In this document: piece by piece, positions 35,106-47,999 of the stretch
How positions within the stretch are numbered: the stretch's first letter is position 1
Layout: each line of letters opens with the position of its first letter
DNA from: Nageia nagi
Lineage: Eukaryota > Pinophyta
Length of the DNA stretch: 64,000 nt
Reading direction: 5' to 3'
Assembly (NCBI GenBank): GCA_050084985.1
Contig: JBITNC010000001.1
Coordinates: 75,206,001-75,270,000, forward strand
The notes under the pieces: generated by a model
Seen by the model: only the letters and a program-made list of their open reading frames with translations
Told to the model about the DNA's origin: nothing
The model's database searches: none
Program-made: the position numbers and the translations under genes

Positions 35106-38100
35106 TCAAACTTCACTCCCCCTTAAGGGTAACTTCACCAATCTGATAGCATCCTTAAGCTTATAGAACTGAGCTTTTAGGAGGGGCTTAGTAAATAAAT
35201 CAGTAAAGTTTAAGGTGGATGGATAATACTCCAAGTGTATGATGCCACTAAGAACCTTCTCCCTGATAAAATGGGCATGGATTTCCACATGTTTTATTCT
35301 TTAACAGAACATAGGATTATTGGCCAAAGAAATAACTAACTAATTATCTAAAGAAAGCAAAGATGAGCCACCTTGCTCATACCTAATTTCTTTTAAAATA
35401 TGCCTTAGCTAAATGGCTTTCTAGGTTGCAACAGACATGGCACAATATTCAACTTCTATGGTGGAAAGAGAAATAGTAGATTGCTTCTTGGAAGCCCAAG
35501 AGATAGCACCTGAACCAATGCTAAACACATACACAGAGGTTGATTTTCTATCATCTCTATCTCCCCCCATAGTCAGAGTTTAAGAATCTAGAGAGAACAA
35601 ATGAGGGTAACTTGGAATACTTGAGAGCAAGATCCTTAGTCCTTGCAACATACCTCAAGATTTTTTTAACAACATTAAAGTGCTCAACATAAGGTTTTTG
35701 CATGAATTATGCCATCAAATTCACTAAAAAAGTAATATTTGTCCTAGATATAGTCAAGTACAAAAGACTACCAATTAATTACCTGTAAGCTATAGCATTA
35801 GCTAACTGAGATTTGGAGCTTAGAGAAATAATGATTTCAAGAGAGACTAGGATCATAACATATCTACACTCTTCCATTCCAAACTTCTATAAGATATCTA
35901 ATATATACTTAGATTGACTGAGATAAGTATAATCTTTGTATTGATACACTTGCATTCCAAGATAGTAGTGCAAGAGACCAAGATCAATCATTTCAAACAT
36001 TGCCTTAAATTTGAATATGCACTCTTGAATGATTTTATCATTATTCCCAGTTATCAAAGATCATCCACATAAAAGAGAATCAAGACCACATCTTTCCCTT
36101 GATTGAGCACTTATATATCAGAGTTAAAAAAAAAACTTGAAAAAACTAATGTCTGTAAAGTACCCTAAAATCTTCCTATACCAACCTCTAGGTGCTTGCT
36201 TAAGTTCATACAATGACTTCTTTGGCTTGCACATAAAAGACTCTTTGCCTTCCATGATAAACCCTTTTAGTTGATTCATGAATATTTCCACATCTAATTC
36301 ATCATTGAGAAATGTATTTTTGACATCAAGTTGAAATACTTTCTATCCTTGAGCTATAGTAAGAATAAGGATAATCCTCATAGTAGGCATCTTTGCCACG
36401 AGAGCAAAGGTTTCCTCATAATCTACATCATATTTTTGAGCAAAATCTTTAGATACTAACCTTACCTTATATTTTTTAATATCTCCAATTGAATTGAATT
36501 TGACCTTGTAAATCCACTTATTGCCAATCACGTTCTTCTCATTAGGATAAGGAACCAAATCCCAAGTTTTCTTTTTTATAAGCACCTCATACTCCATTTT
36601 CATGGCTTCCATCCAGCACTCATGCTTTAAAGCTTACTTGAAGGTTGAGGGTTCATGCTTGTTATCAATTTTAGCAAATAAGAATCTATTCAAGGTCATG
36701 CTCCTTGTTACCCTTTGTGTTGAATAATTTTGTTCATGAGGTGACTTCTCTACATTAATATCTAACTAGCTAAGTGTAGTTAAAGAGTGCTTTGGATCAT
36801 TAACATCCTCATTAAAAGTATATTCTTCAAGAATTTCATTGAATTTTACATCCCTTGAGATAAACATATGTTGTAAGATGGAGAGTAAAGCTTATAGCCT
36901 CTATACTGGTTTTCATAACCCATAAAGATGCATTTTTTAGCTCTTTTGTCCAACTTCTTCTTTTTCTCAGAAATAATGTAGGAGAATGCTTCACAACCAA
37001 ACACCCTAAGGTGAGAAATGTTAGGTTTTCTTTTTAACCATATTTCAAAAGGAGTTTTACTCTAAATGACTTTTATGGAACACCTATTCAAGGTATAAAT
37101 AGTAGTGCTCACAGCTTCACCTTATAAAAAACTAGAAAGATTACCTAACATGCATCTAGCCATCTTCATAATTATTCTATTTTTTCTTTCGACAACATCA
37201 TTCTGCTAAGGAGTGTATGGAATTGTAAACTACCTCTTGATTTTATAATTAACATAATAGTCATTGAACTCATTACTATTATATTCTTCCTCATTATCTG
37301 ATCTCAACATCTTAAGTTTAAGGTTAGTCTGATTCTCAATAAAGGCTTTAAAATTCTCAAAGGTTTAATATTTTTGCTCAAGTAGATACCCAAAGGTCAT
37401 CCTACTAAAGTCATCAATGAAGGTCAAGATGTAAGATGCTCCTCCAAGTGACTTAGTTTGAAATGGACTTTAATGCACAAGTTGAAGAGGTTGAGATACT
37501 TTTGTTGCTTTATCTTTTTCAAAATTTTATCTATGATCTTGCCAAGAATGCACTTCTTGCATAGGCTAATCAAAGAAGAAATTGATGATAAACCTTCCAC
37601 AAGTTCTTGGTCTTTCATGACTTGAATACTCTTATGGTTAAGGTGCTCTAAACAATGGTGTCAAAGATTACCTTTAGAACACACACTAGAAGCAAGACAC
37701 ATCTTTGATGGAACTTGATCTATAATGTAGAGGTTATCATTCATTGATCCTTTAACCAAAGTGGTAAGTCCTTTCTTAATGCATCAAGATTGAGAGTCGA
37801 ACTCAAAAGAGTACCCTTTTTTAGTAACTTGGATCATAGAGAGAAGATTCATCCTTAACTTAGGAACTTAGAAAACATTTTCAAAAACTTTTATGTGAAT
37901 CAACATACTTCCAATTCCTTAGACTTTAAGGGTAGAGTTATCACCTATCAGAATTGTATTTTTTCTATACTTGTGAAAGTTCTCAAACTTTTCCTTTTCA
38001 AAGCAAAGGTGATTAGTGCAGCCAAAATCAATAATCCATTCAAACAAAAAAGAGCAAGACATGGAGTAGAGTGCTATAGCAAAACCAATGTGAATATTCT

Positions 38101-38704
38101 TATTTTCTTTGTAGTTCTTTACATTTCCATTACCTTTGCATTTTTACTCTTTTTTTTGTAGTAATCAACTTCTTTGTGACCTTGGATTCCATAATAGTTA
38201 TAATTACCATCAAACTTTTTCTTAGGATAAGGATTGTTTACTTTGCCTTTTCCATCTCTTTGCTTGAAGTGGTTGTTATTTTCATTATTCCTACTGCTAT
38301 TGTTGTTCCTATTGTTACCATTGTTGCCATTTTCTCTTTTCTCAAACCTTTTGGAGAAAGAAGGATAAGATTTTTTTTTGATGGTTGAACTTCTTCTTAA
38401 AAGGAGTTTTGGTTGCTCCAAGAGAAATATTATTATCCTTAGGAGAAGAAATCAACACCTTATTGTTAAGGGTCTTCTCATACTTCAAAAGGTGACTATA
38501 AAGGTTCTCAAGGGATAATACTTCTTCATCATCATCAAGCCTTTTGTTGTAAGCCTCTAGTGCCTTCTCATCTATAGGAGATACAAGGTTCTGATTCACT
38601 ATTTGACAAAGCTTCCTTTCTTGCAATTTAGCTCTCATTCATGGTTCCCAAACTACAAAGTTAGAACCATCAATAATGTGTTTGGGTAAAAAGGATTCAC
38701 CCAT
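35106..38704 (-). pseudogene. Decayed copia gag-pol
   Basis: The Gag start is at 38704 (MGESFLPKHIIDGSNF), followed by a TGA that replaces an Arg-type codon near 38638. Recognisable blocks are Gag (38119-38638, including GNYNYYGIQGHKEVDYY, where the zinc-knuckle Cys residues are Tyr), a pre-integrase piece (37424-37618), the integrase LRSDNEEEY segment near 37300 (second Asp kept, Gly residues changed), RT (36343-36612, WDLVPYPNEKNVIGNKWIYK), and the RNase H end (35106-35288, MEIHAHFIREKV to RGSEV). About 100 residues of Gag are absent between EAYN and KRLDDDEE compared with the neighbour. Confidence 0.88.
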
Positions 38705-40112
38705 TTTTTACATAATAATGTGAAATAATAAGCATGTGCTTTAATAAATAACATTAATTGTTAAGTTTTAACCAAGTAAAGAATACATGTTACATTTAAC
38801 ACTAGAGACATGCTTGATTTGATTCACAAGTGCAAATGTTTTACAACTCAAATATACATCCCATGTACCCAAATACATTTCTCATCACAAGAACCATAGG
38901 TGTAGAGTGACATTATTGAGGCTTGTTTTCTTATTTAAAAATTAGGCCTTCACCTAGATGCCCACACAAGAGGAACCCAAGTACTACCAATTCTCAACCA
39001 CTTTGCCTTATTCAATTTTATACTTTCTCACAAAGAGAAGTACCTACTATTTTTTAAAGTTATGAAATTTATTATATTGGACAAATTATTAATCTTGATT
39101 AGGTTTCAATTTATCCTCTTAGGTTATCAGGATAATCCTTGAATGGACCTGCGAACATGTGGTATCACTACACATATGCCTATCCACCTATTGGAGTTAT
39201 GTCTAGACCAATAGAGGGCTTAGAAGAAATTGAGAAGTACAAACTTTTCACCATTTAGATCATCAGACTTAAAGGCTCCAATCTGCCTTTCCTCGCCTCA
39301 TGGCTCCCAAAACAAGTCATGTTGCAAAATGTACGTGTAGATGTGTTCATTTTAGGGGGTTGCTCACATTTTTATTTGCATAAGAAAATAAATTAAACTG
39401 TGAAACATAAAGTAAAAGAGTAAAATATTATCCATTCAAAATTTGAAACCCTAAAGGACATCTTTACATAGGTCCATAACTTACACAAGTTAACTTTGCA
39501 TAAGGATAAATATGCCATAATTTGTATAAGTCTATTAACTTTACATAAAAGAATAAATACTTGGCATTCATTATTTTCATAGCTTAAGAGAATTTAAGTA
39601 TGCATTATTTAACTCAAAAAGAAAGCATCCATCATTCAACTTAATAAGTAAGAAGCATGCATCATTCCATATTTAAGTAGCATGCATCATTTCATAACTT
39701 AAAAAAATTAAGTAAGAGGCATGCATTAACTTAAAATTAAATCTATCTATCACTTATAGAAAGATAAGTATTTACTTAATTTGCATAAGTTAACTATGCA
39801 AAAGGATAAATACTCAACATGAATTTTTTTTAAACTTAAGGAATTTAAGTCATAAGCTAGCATCTTAAAAATTAAGTCCTAAGCATGCATCTTAACTTAA
39901 ATAGCTTAAAAAATATTCAGCAATAAGTATTCATCATTCTATTAACTTTAAAACTTCTAAGTAATAAGCATGTATTAAAAAATAGGTAGCATGGATTTTT
40001 TTTTTATCTAACATGCTATAGATAAAATTTTAAGTAAAAAATATACAAATTCCCCCTCTGTTACTTAAATTTTTTTATATATTTTAAGTGTATATCTATC
40101 GCTCTCTCTCTC

Positions 40113-40152
<40 letters not shown>

Positions 40153-41530
40153 CAAAAAGGTTGTCATAATACTTTCAAATATTAAAGAGTATTAAAAAAA
40201 TTCATCTTTCAAGCATTAAACTAAGGAATATAATTTACTTGAAAAATATTAAGGCTTAGAAGAAACCTTACTCCTTATAATACTTTATATAAAGCCTATA
40301 GTCCACCTAGATGTATTGAATGTGTCCTCAAATTTAATGCATTTTTTTGCACTTTACTTCACACATTAGACATGTCATGATAAAAAAAGGAGGGGTTGCT
40401 TGTAAGAAAGCAAAAAAATTAAATGCCTCAAAAGTAATGCAACCACCATAAAGACTTAAGGAAGGCGGTAGATGAGAAAAAAAAGGATAAATAAATGTTG
40501 GTCGAGCAAAGAGGAAGTGATCATGCACAGGAAAGAAGACTATCACTACGAGGAGAGATCAAAATGCAACTTAAATTGCCCTTCCAAATGCCATTGCCCA
40601 AAAAATGTGAAGGGCAAATCTTGCAAGGAGCAAGGTCGAGGAGGTGCGATGGTTATGTTTTTAGGGTTTAGGAGTTTAAGGTGGCTATGAGGGTGGAAGG
40701 GAGTTTTGCACTAGGCCATGGAGTGCTACACAAGGCTATGGGGAGCAAAGTGAAGTACAAAAATACTTTCACACATTTAAAAAAGAAACATAGAACTTTT
40801 GCTAAGCTTCTACCATTGTTACCATCTATGATGGGAGAGAGGGGTAAGCTTCCACCTTGTTTCATTCCTTAATGGTGCAAATGAAAAAAAATGTGCATGA
40901 GAGAAAGTGGAGAACTAGGCCATAAGGAAACAAAAGATGCATCCAGGTCAAAGGTGGTCAGCTAATAGGGTTTTTAAACTCCCTTTGTGTGGTGATAAAA
41001 AAAATGCTAAAAAAGATAGATCTCATAGTGCTGCTAGCTAACAATAAGAGTTTTCCATTTTTATTTTGTACTTTACACAAAAATATATATTTATGTCTAT
41101 AAACTCCTTCCTTCTTCCTTTTTTTGCTTTATTATAATAAAAGGAGGTATATATATATTTTTTAAAAAAAGTGCTCTCACAATAAACTAAGTGTAAAGAT
41201 AAACTTCTTCAAAGAAAATGAGAGCAATTTTTTTTAAAATCAATAAAAGGCTTAGAGAGTAAAATACAATTTTTATATACTAATCTCAGTTAACAATATG
41301 CTCATTAGAGATTAATATAAAAAATAAATGCATCATATTACTACTTTTAGCCAAATTTTGAAAAACAACTTAGCTAACATATGACTCAAAGTATATCACT
41401 AGCAAAATAAGCCCAAAAGACAAAATGATAGACATTATATATTTTCTTGATTTTACCTCACAATGAAGAGTAAGTTGAGGAATGATGAAAAGCTTCCACA
41501 CCAAGGATGTGAAGAGGAGCTTCCAAGGTA
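38705..41530 (-). other. Leader of the older copia element
   Basis: The Gag-proximal part (38900-39360) matches the neighbour's leader. An (AT)n run sits at 40116-40147. A GC-richer block at about 40430-40980 has no counterpart in the neighbour and contains a 72-codon plus-strand frame with CNLNCPSKCHCPKNVKGKSC; I do not recognise it. The LTR-proximal part is AT-rich. Confidence 0.6.
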
Positions 41531-41541
41531 ATCTGATACCA
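41531..41541 (-). other. Primer binding site, partly degraded
   Basis: The minus strand reads TGGTATCAGAT two bases inside the 5' LTR, matching the first ten bases of the tRNA-iMet site. Confidence 0.75.
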
Positions 41542-41543
41542 AA

Positions 41544-42044
41544 TGAGAGAATTGAACTATAACATGAACAACTCTAAACTCCTAAGATCACATGAAAGCT
41601 CATAATACACATCTAATAAACTCATAAAGTAATCTCACAAAAATAACACAAGATGTAAATGGTTCCTCCAACTAGGAGTACATCCACTAACTAGATCTTT
41701 ACTTCGATCACAAATACAACTCTCTTACAATCCTCCTAATCTCAACTCCTATGCTCTATCCTATAGCATAACTTTACTCCACAATTGGTGTGTAATCATA
41801 AAGAGGAAGCCTTTTATTTATAGACCAAAATCCCTCTTTGGATCATCCTTTTATCCAATGTACAAAAGCATGACATGAAAATCCTTTTACCCAAGGGGCA
41901 TGCTCATGACATGGAGTGTAGGACAAGTTACATTATCATATTCACTTAAATACTTAAGGTATCAAATGATACCCTTAAGTATTAGTTAACTTACATGGAA
42001 GATTATTACATAATGTTTACAATAATGCATTATACATTCAAACA
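41544..42044 (-). repeat. 5' LTR of the older copia element
   Basis: 501 bp, same ends as its partner; flanked on the outside by ACACA. Confidence 0.93.
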
Positions 42045-42270
42045 ACACACTAGCCACATATTTTGGTAAAAGTTTGGAAGCATAATAAAGAAATGATAGA
42101 GCATTCTCTAGCCATTAATGAACCTTTTATCAATCCAATATCTACCATGCCATCAACCAAATGGTTGTAAATGCGTTTACTAGTTTTTGGTACCTTAGCT
42201 TTTAATTATCATTTACATCTTGGGTTAGTGTTTAATGCATGGTGTATTATTCCACTTAGTTTTTTATTAC

Positions 42271-42985
42271 TATTAACACTTAAAAATGAATTTTAATTTA
42301 TTTAAAATACCCTTTTAGGTATTTGAAATAATTTATTTATTTAATTAAATAAATACTCTTATCACTATGTACTCTCATCTACCTTTATGTTTTATGATAA
42401 CATGTTAGTCCAACATTACAATAAGCCTAAGGAGTAGCCTTAGCACTAGACCTATTACCTATAAAGGTGAAGAGGTTATGTATAAGCAATTATGACATGA
42501 TATTGAATCCTTGATAGGCGACGATTACTTGTGTCATTCTTGACTAGTGTTTCTTAATGTTGCTTATCATATCTAGATTTTATTATATGCTAAGTTCTAT
42601 ATTACCATGATATTTTCTACTCATTTGTGTATGATATTATAAGATTCAAAGGAATGATGATGATGAGTGAAAGGATGAGGTAATCAAGAACCATAACTAG
42701 GCAACGCTGCAAGGATCCTAACATCATTGCTAGGTTGAGGATGAATTGGTGGTTTTGTTAAATGGGAAAGCTCATTGCTTGTTGCCTTTTGAATGAATAT
42801 CACCTCCATTTATTGAGACAAGTAAAGTATAGGTTTGTATCTTTAATAAATCTAGTTTGATAGGTCAAGGTCAATTAAGTCATTTTCATTTTTCATGTCA
42901 TCGCTATTTACTACTATTTTGTGATTACTTAGTTAAATTGAATATAGTGTAAATAACCATAATAATTATTATTTAAGTTATAATA
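42271..42985 (+). repeat. Left LTR of the 17.9-kb element
   Basis: TATTAACACTTAAAAATG to GTTATAATA. The interior starts ATTGGTGAAGC, similar to the post-LTR sequence of the AT-rich LTR family at 12545 and 21090, so the two families are probably related. Confidence 0.88.
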
Positions 42986-43221
42986 ATTGGTGAAGCATAT
43001 GTAAAACCTATATTTGTTCATAATATTCATCATGAATTGAGGTTTATAGCTATAGATTATGTGAAATTTTCTTTTTCTAATATTTTTCATAAGTTGATTC
43101 AAAAAGAGGAGTGTATGGCAAAAATGGGAAAATTGAAATATGACATCAAAAGATCATAAAAAGCTATATCAAAAGAAGTAATATAGATAGGTCCAAGTAG
43201 CTAAGGGGACCCATACACCAA

Positions 43222-43590
43222 ATGACAATGCACCACATAGTGGCAATGCTCCAAGAGGGGATAAAAAAAAAAAAAGATTTACGACTCCCTCTCCCCCCTA
43301 AGGTCATGTATGAAGATTGTTTGCATAGAGGATTAATTGAACCAAGTACAATACAAGAATTAGAAGAAGATGATCCAAATCCAAAATGGTATAATGCAAA
43401 TGTTTATTATCTTTATCATCAAGTTAAAGGGCATAGGACTAATGGTTATATTGCAATAAGGAAGAATACACAAAAGCTCATTGATTGTTGTAAAATCAAT
43501 TATAATCCAAATGATAATGAGGATTATTATCAAGATAACTCTAGTGAAGATGATTTGCAAGTTAATAACATAAGTGTTACTATACCCTAA
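43222..43590 (+). pseudogene. Tat-type gag fragment, zinc knuckle lacking both Cys
   Basis: A 122-codon frame in the expected place for gag. The segment WYNANVYYLYHQVKGHRTNG followed by YIAIRKNTQKLID has the Tat gag pattern (CxxHxxxxGHxxxxC then a Leu/Ile-rich helix ending LID). Both metal-binding Cys positions are Tyr (TAT, one step from TGT), while the His positions remain. A downstream frame (about 43660-43750) reads HKEDYLQILNNMNVYPHISI, resembling the region before Tat protease. After that, retroelement coding is lost. Confidence 0.65.
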
Positions 43591-43750
43591 GAAATCTCAT
43601 CAACAATATCATATTCAAAATTTGATTAAGATGAAATTAGTGTGTTCAAGTTGCTCCAAATATGTTGTATGCATAAAGAAGATTACTTGCAGATTCTTAA
43701 TAATATGAATGTATACCCTCACATTTCAATAGATGATTTTTCAGAAATGA

Positions 43751-44824
43751 TCTAATCATAGGTAAAAAAATATTATCAAAGATAATGAGATACCAAATAA
43801 GGAATATGAGATAGAAAAAGAAGAATTAATTGAGCAAAAGGAGCAATAATAGGTTGCAAGGATCAATACAGACCTAAGGATAAGTGAATTGGATGATATC
43901 AAAATTTAGTAAGAGTTTATGAGATTTAATAGTGAATCAATCTCAAAGGAAATAGAGCAGTGCCACTCCATGAAAAAGGAATCCCAAAAATGGTGCTTCA
44001 CACATGAATAAAATTATGAATCAAAAATGTTTAGGACATCAGCTACATTGAGATAAGTGAAAAACATGAATCAAAACCAACAAAAATAGTTGCAACATTT
44101 TCTAAGTGTCTAAAGAAGATAAACAGAAGATTGAATAGATAGGTTCAGATTGTATGCAAAAGGGTAAACAAAAGGGTAAGTCCATCACTCTTATATTCAA
44201 GGATATTAATGATCTTCTCCAATTGTTGGGGGAAAAAGGTCCCTCAATACAACAGTAAGTTTAGGAATTGTTATCCAACTAGATCTTTGTAATTCATTTG
44301 ATCATCCTTCCCTTGGGTACTTGGGACAATAAGTACTAGATGATTCTTATCCCTTAGGTACTTGGGACAATAAGTACTAGATGATTCTTATCCCTTAGGT
44401 ACTTGGGGTAATAAGTACCATGATGATTCTTTTTATGATGGTCCTTCTAGTTCATTCTTCACGATGTTGATCCTTATACTTTGATACTTATGTGATAATC
44501 CTATGATATTATGAGTTAACAAGTTTTTTATATGAGATATTTATGTGTGTAAAAAAATCTATTTTTAATGATAAATGTAGGTAATTTTTCTTTATGATTT
44601 TTCAGCAATGTCACTCCATTCCTAGTGATGGTTCCCCCTTCGTAAAAGGTAAAATGATACTATTTTATAAAATTAAGATATCGTCAAATGGGTAAGTTTA
44701 AGTAACATTTGCTTCTTCCTTATTCTTTGGTTAATGATGAAATGATTGATAAAAATGTAAATATGTATGCTAAGGATATCTTTATTGATTACTTGAAAAT
44801 GTTTAAAAGATACTTTTTTGCATT
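43751..44824. other. Interior of the LTR element up to the CACTA end
   Basis: No intact gene. A short frame with KGKSITLIFKDINDLLQLLG is readable near 44190 and again near 56800. A 44-46 bp tandem repeat (CTTAGGTACTTGGGACAATA core, itself a small hairpin with AAGTAC) is present nearly three times at 44300-44425 and only twice in the duplicate at 56930-57005. Confidence 0.55.
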
Positions 44825-45215
44825 CACTACTAGAAAAGACTATATTTACATCCTTTTTTGTGATTAAACATAAAGTATTTTTTTAACTTCAAAACCAAAA
44901 ATTGATGCAATTCATCGAGCAATTTTTGTGTCCTTTTTTGCATCACATTTGCATAAGTTTTGGTGTCAAATTTTGCATCAAAAGTTTAGTTTTTATGTCA
45001 TATTTTACATCAAATTTTTAGTTTTTCCATTAGATTTCACGTATAAAATTTCATCATATTTTGAATCTATTTTTGTAAGGAGATATTATAGAAGTGTAGA
45101 TCTTTTAATTCTATGCAATTAAAAAAAAGTCTCAAAATGATATCAGGATCAAAAGTTACGACCTCTGCAAGGTACATTATTTTTATTAAAATAATCGCTC
45201 AACTTTTTATTCACT
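44093..45215. repeat. Duplicated segment, copy 1: LTR-element interior plus CACTA left end
   Basis: Collinear with 56653-57825 from ATTTTCTAAGTGTC through the CACTACTAGAAAA terminus to ATTAAAATAATCGC. Copy 1 lacks about 100 bp near 44120 and has one more 46-bp unit. Confidence 0.85.
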
Positions 45216-45217
45216 TC

Positions 45218-45978
45218 TATTTTTTGCATACCAATCCATATAATGTGCAAGTGAATCACACTTATACATTCTAATGAATCTATCAATAATTGGAAGATGG
45301 TCATTTGCACCACACTTTGTACATACACTCAATTTTTCATATCATTCTCTACATACTATGTAATCATTAACACAACCATGGTATGAAACACATGGTACCC
45401 CTACATCCTTAAAATTTTTTGTGCTTTTCTACACAAAGAAGGGATGACATATCACTTGGAAGAAATTTTTCATATAGTAACCTATAATACAAATAAAACC
45501 ACAAAATTATTATGTATATAATAAACAAAGTTTGAAAAATGTTCAACAAATTTACAAAAATGAAAAAAATTGTAAAAATAAATACATACTTCAGAAGATC
45601 ATTAACACTTGTATATGACCATCCATTTTTGGCCTTTATATTCATGATAAGTAGGAGTGCTTCTAACTTAGAAATAGATGCTCAATTTTATAAATGTGTT
45701 TTGGCAGTAGCATGCATGTTATCATTTTCTAAATCACCTCCTCTTCCATCATCATGTTCATGGGGATTATCATTCATGACTACATTTGTATCATCTTCAT
45801 GTGTGTAGATTGATAGAAATAAATCATGCATTGCATGTTGTTTTTTATCATGAGCGTTATAATATCTTTCATCATTTTCATTATCTGAATTCATGAGTTG
45901 AATAGGAGCCATTGGATTTGGATTTGTAATGAATTCTACATATTCATCCCTACTTAATATATTATTTAGTTGCTTCAT
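45218..45978 (-). pseudogene. CACTA transposase TNP2, N-terminal part, with an intron
   Basis: The upper exon (45590-45978) holds an acidic lead (for example DNPHEHDDGRGGDLENDN), then after a frame change SKLEALLLIMNIKAKNGWSY and TSVNDLLK. A donor GTATGT follows and an intron ends ATTATAG (45482-45589). The lower exon reads LLYEKFLPSDMSS, then GVPCVSYHGCVNDYIVCRE, YEKLSVCTKCGANDHLPI. This matches the TNP2 pattern of KxxxxWS...LL, SYYEAKK and HxCxNDCxLxxKE...CxxCG. Two stops are visible. The gene stops at about 45215, where the duplicated left-end segment begins, so the catalytic part is missing. Confidence 0.72.
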
Positions 45979-46370
45979 TTTTTTCTAATGAATATTTTTT
46001 CGATGTAAGGTTGGCATATAAGATACTATATTTAACTCATATTATGTATTTATTGCAGTATGATATGCCTATGAAATTAGTTACTACAAATAATTAATAT
46101 TTTTGGAAAAACATTAATAAGTATTTCCAATATCCAATAAGTATATGTCAATAAATTTAACAAGTACATAATTTTAAGTAAAAATTGCACAAATAACATG
46201 AGTACAAGTAAAAATATATCAACAATTCCAATAATTATATTCTTCAACAAACAACATCCCTTAAGGATCTTCAATAAAATAATAAATAGCATAGTCTAAA
46301 ATCATAACTGCATGCCTAGCACTACAAACATTATTCAATTTCTACTACAATGTCCTTTCTCTTTATGCTT

Positions 46371-47889
46371 TTATCTTGGTTTAATAAATACATTTGGATC
46401 TTCTAAATCCATACATATCTTATGTGTTGGAATATGTTTATTGATGTTGTAATGCACTAAGATCTCATCACCAGGGTTAAGAGTTACAATAGGAGCCACA
46501 CCTACAAAACTTTTCATTTTTCTAGGTATAAAGTCATATTTATTATTTTCATATTCCATAAAATCATAATTTGTTAGACTTCCTATGCCTTTGGAGCTGT
46601 TTATATATCCTAAAATGTTTCCATGTATCTTTGATCGACCATCAATGTACATACATTCTTGCATATTTTGTTTGTGATGTTGCATTTCCATGCATAGCAT
46701 ATTTAGCAATACTAAATAAATATTATGTTATTATCCTCTAGTTCATAATATTATAGATTTTCCCATAAAATGGCATCAATGGTTCTTTTTCAGTGAATAT
46801 ATGAACTCATACATTTGATAATATAAACAAATCCATGCTTGCATTAGGTATATTAGAAGGTTTAATCATATATGAATGACCATAATAAGTGAATTGTTCA
46901 TAAGCTTTTGGAAAAGGTTTTCCAATTAGCCATGCACCATATGCCTTGTGGTCATAGGTAGACTTGTATTAATGTACAACATTAGGTGTTAAATGCAAAT
47001 CACCAACACTCTCATTTGGTAGCTCAACTAGCTCAACATTTAGTAGTTGTAATTGATGAAGTCATCCTTCATTTCTTATTCATGTACATTATTTTGCTTT
47101 ATCTTCATTTGATGAATCTACATATTTTGGCATTCTAACCTTAACATTCTCTTTTAGATGTTCAACACATCTAGTAGGTTCAACTAGACCAATAGGATAT
47201 TTCTTAATTGTAGGAGAGGGAGCATCATCATTTTCATAATAATGTATTTCTACATCTTCTCTTTAATGTTTTTTCTAACCCTTACATCTTGAATAACCAC
47301 ATACAACAAGTGCTCTGTAATAAAGAGTGATAGGGTCATTAAATGCTTCTATCACATTTTCATCCATTAGTTCAACTCTTATAAATGTATATCCTATTAG
47401 GTACAACTATGTGGCTAGTTTATCTCTTCCAATTGATGACTTAATTGAGGTTAATAAGAATTTTAATCGAGCTTAATATAAACATCAATACAGATAAAAA
47501 AATCCTTCATGAAAAAATTAAAAATTAAATTAAATAGTCATGCATGCCAATTAATTACCTCATGATCATCATCATCCTCTGAAGATGAATATTGAAGATG
47601 ATCCTGTAACATTATCCACAATATTAACTAATTAATAAAAGCATATATAGTCATAAAAGTGAAAATTTAATTAATTTTAAATTTTTACTTATCTAATAAA
47701 ATTTGAGTATACATTCATAATATATACCTCATTTTCATCTAAAAATATGTTTATTCTCCTAGGATGAATTTTTGGTGCTATTTGGTCTTTATTATTTGAT
47801 GATGAAATATATGTCCACCTCTCACGAATTAATGGTGTTATATGATCATCTTCAGATGAGACATCATCAGCCCTTCTAGCCCTTGACAT
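46371..47889 (-). pseudogene. SET-domain-like gene with introns, inside CACTA DNA
   Basis: Exon 1 (47728-47889) starts MSRARRADDVSSEDDHITPL and ends at a GAG|GTATAT donor. Exon 2 (47559-47603, 45 bp, DHLQYSSSEDDDDHE) is bounded by TTACAG and GTAATT. Exon 3 (about 46740-47439) has several stops and ends with MDLFILSNV, then EKEPLMPFYGKIYN, like the start of a SET domain (GLFA..I..GE.I..Y.GKI). Exon 4 (46371-about 46709) has MYIDGRSKIHGNILGYINSS and GVAPIVTLNPGDEILVHYN, like IDG..xGNxxRFINHS and the GEEL..DY end of SET. SET domains methylate lysine. The NHS motif is NSS here and stops occur, so activity is unlikely. Identification is by motif order only. Confidence 0.55.
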
Positions 47890-47999
47890 ATTAATCACCA
47901 AGCTAATGATGATATCGATAATAATGTCACTAACTTGCTTCAACATTGAGCAATACATTTAGAAATAATAGAATTTAAGTTAAAAATTTAACTCTAAAG

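Larger units (their letters stand above)
33828..42044 (-). mobile_element. Older Ty1/copia element, 8217 bp, TSD ACACA
   Basis: 501-bp LTRs at 33828-34328 (3') and 41544-42044 (5') flank a decayed copia interior. ACACA occurs at 33823-33827 and 42045-42049. The minus-strand LTR begins TGTT(T/G)GAATGTATAATGC and ends in CA, clearly related to but distinct from its neighbour's. The two LTRs differ by roughly 25 positions by eye, so this insertion is older. The interior parallels the 24424-33773 element with many stops and an internal Gag deletion. Confidence 0.94.

Noticed and set aside
44270-44425. GGTACTTGG...AATAAGTAC hairpin considered as a riboswitch or terminator
   Set aside because: It is a 46-bp tandem unit repeated at two loci within repeat DNA, with no gene to regulate; plant nuclear context.
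45539-45808. 89-codon plus-strand ORF
   Set aside because: Antisense of the TNP2 exon and intron; residues show no family pattern.
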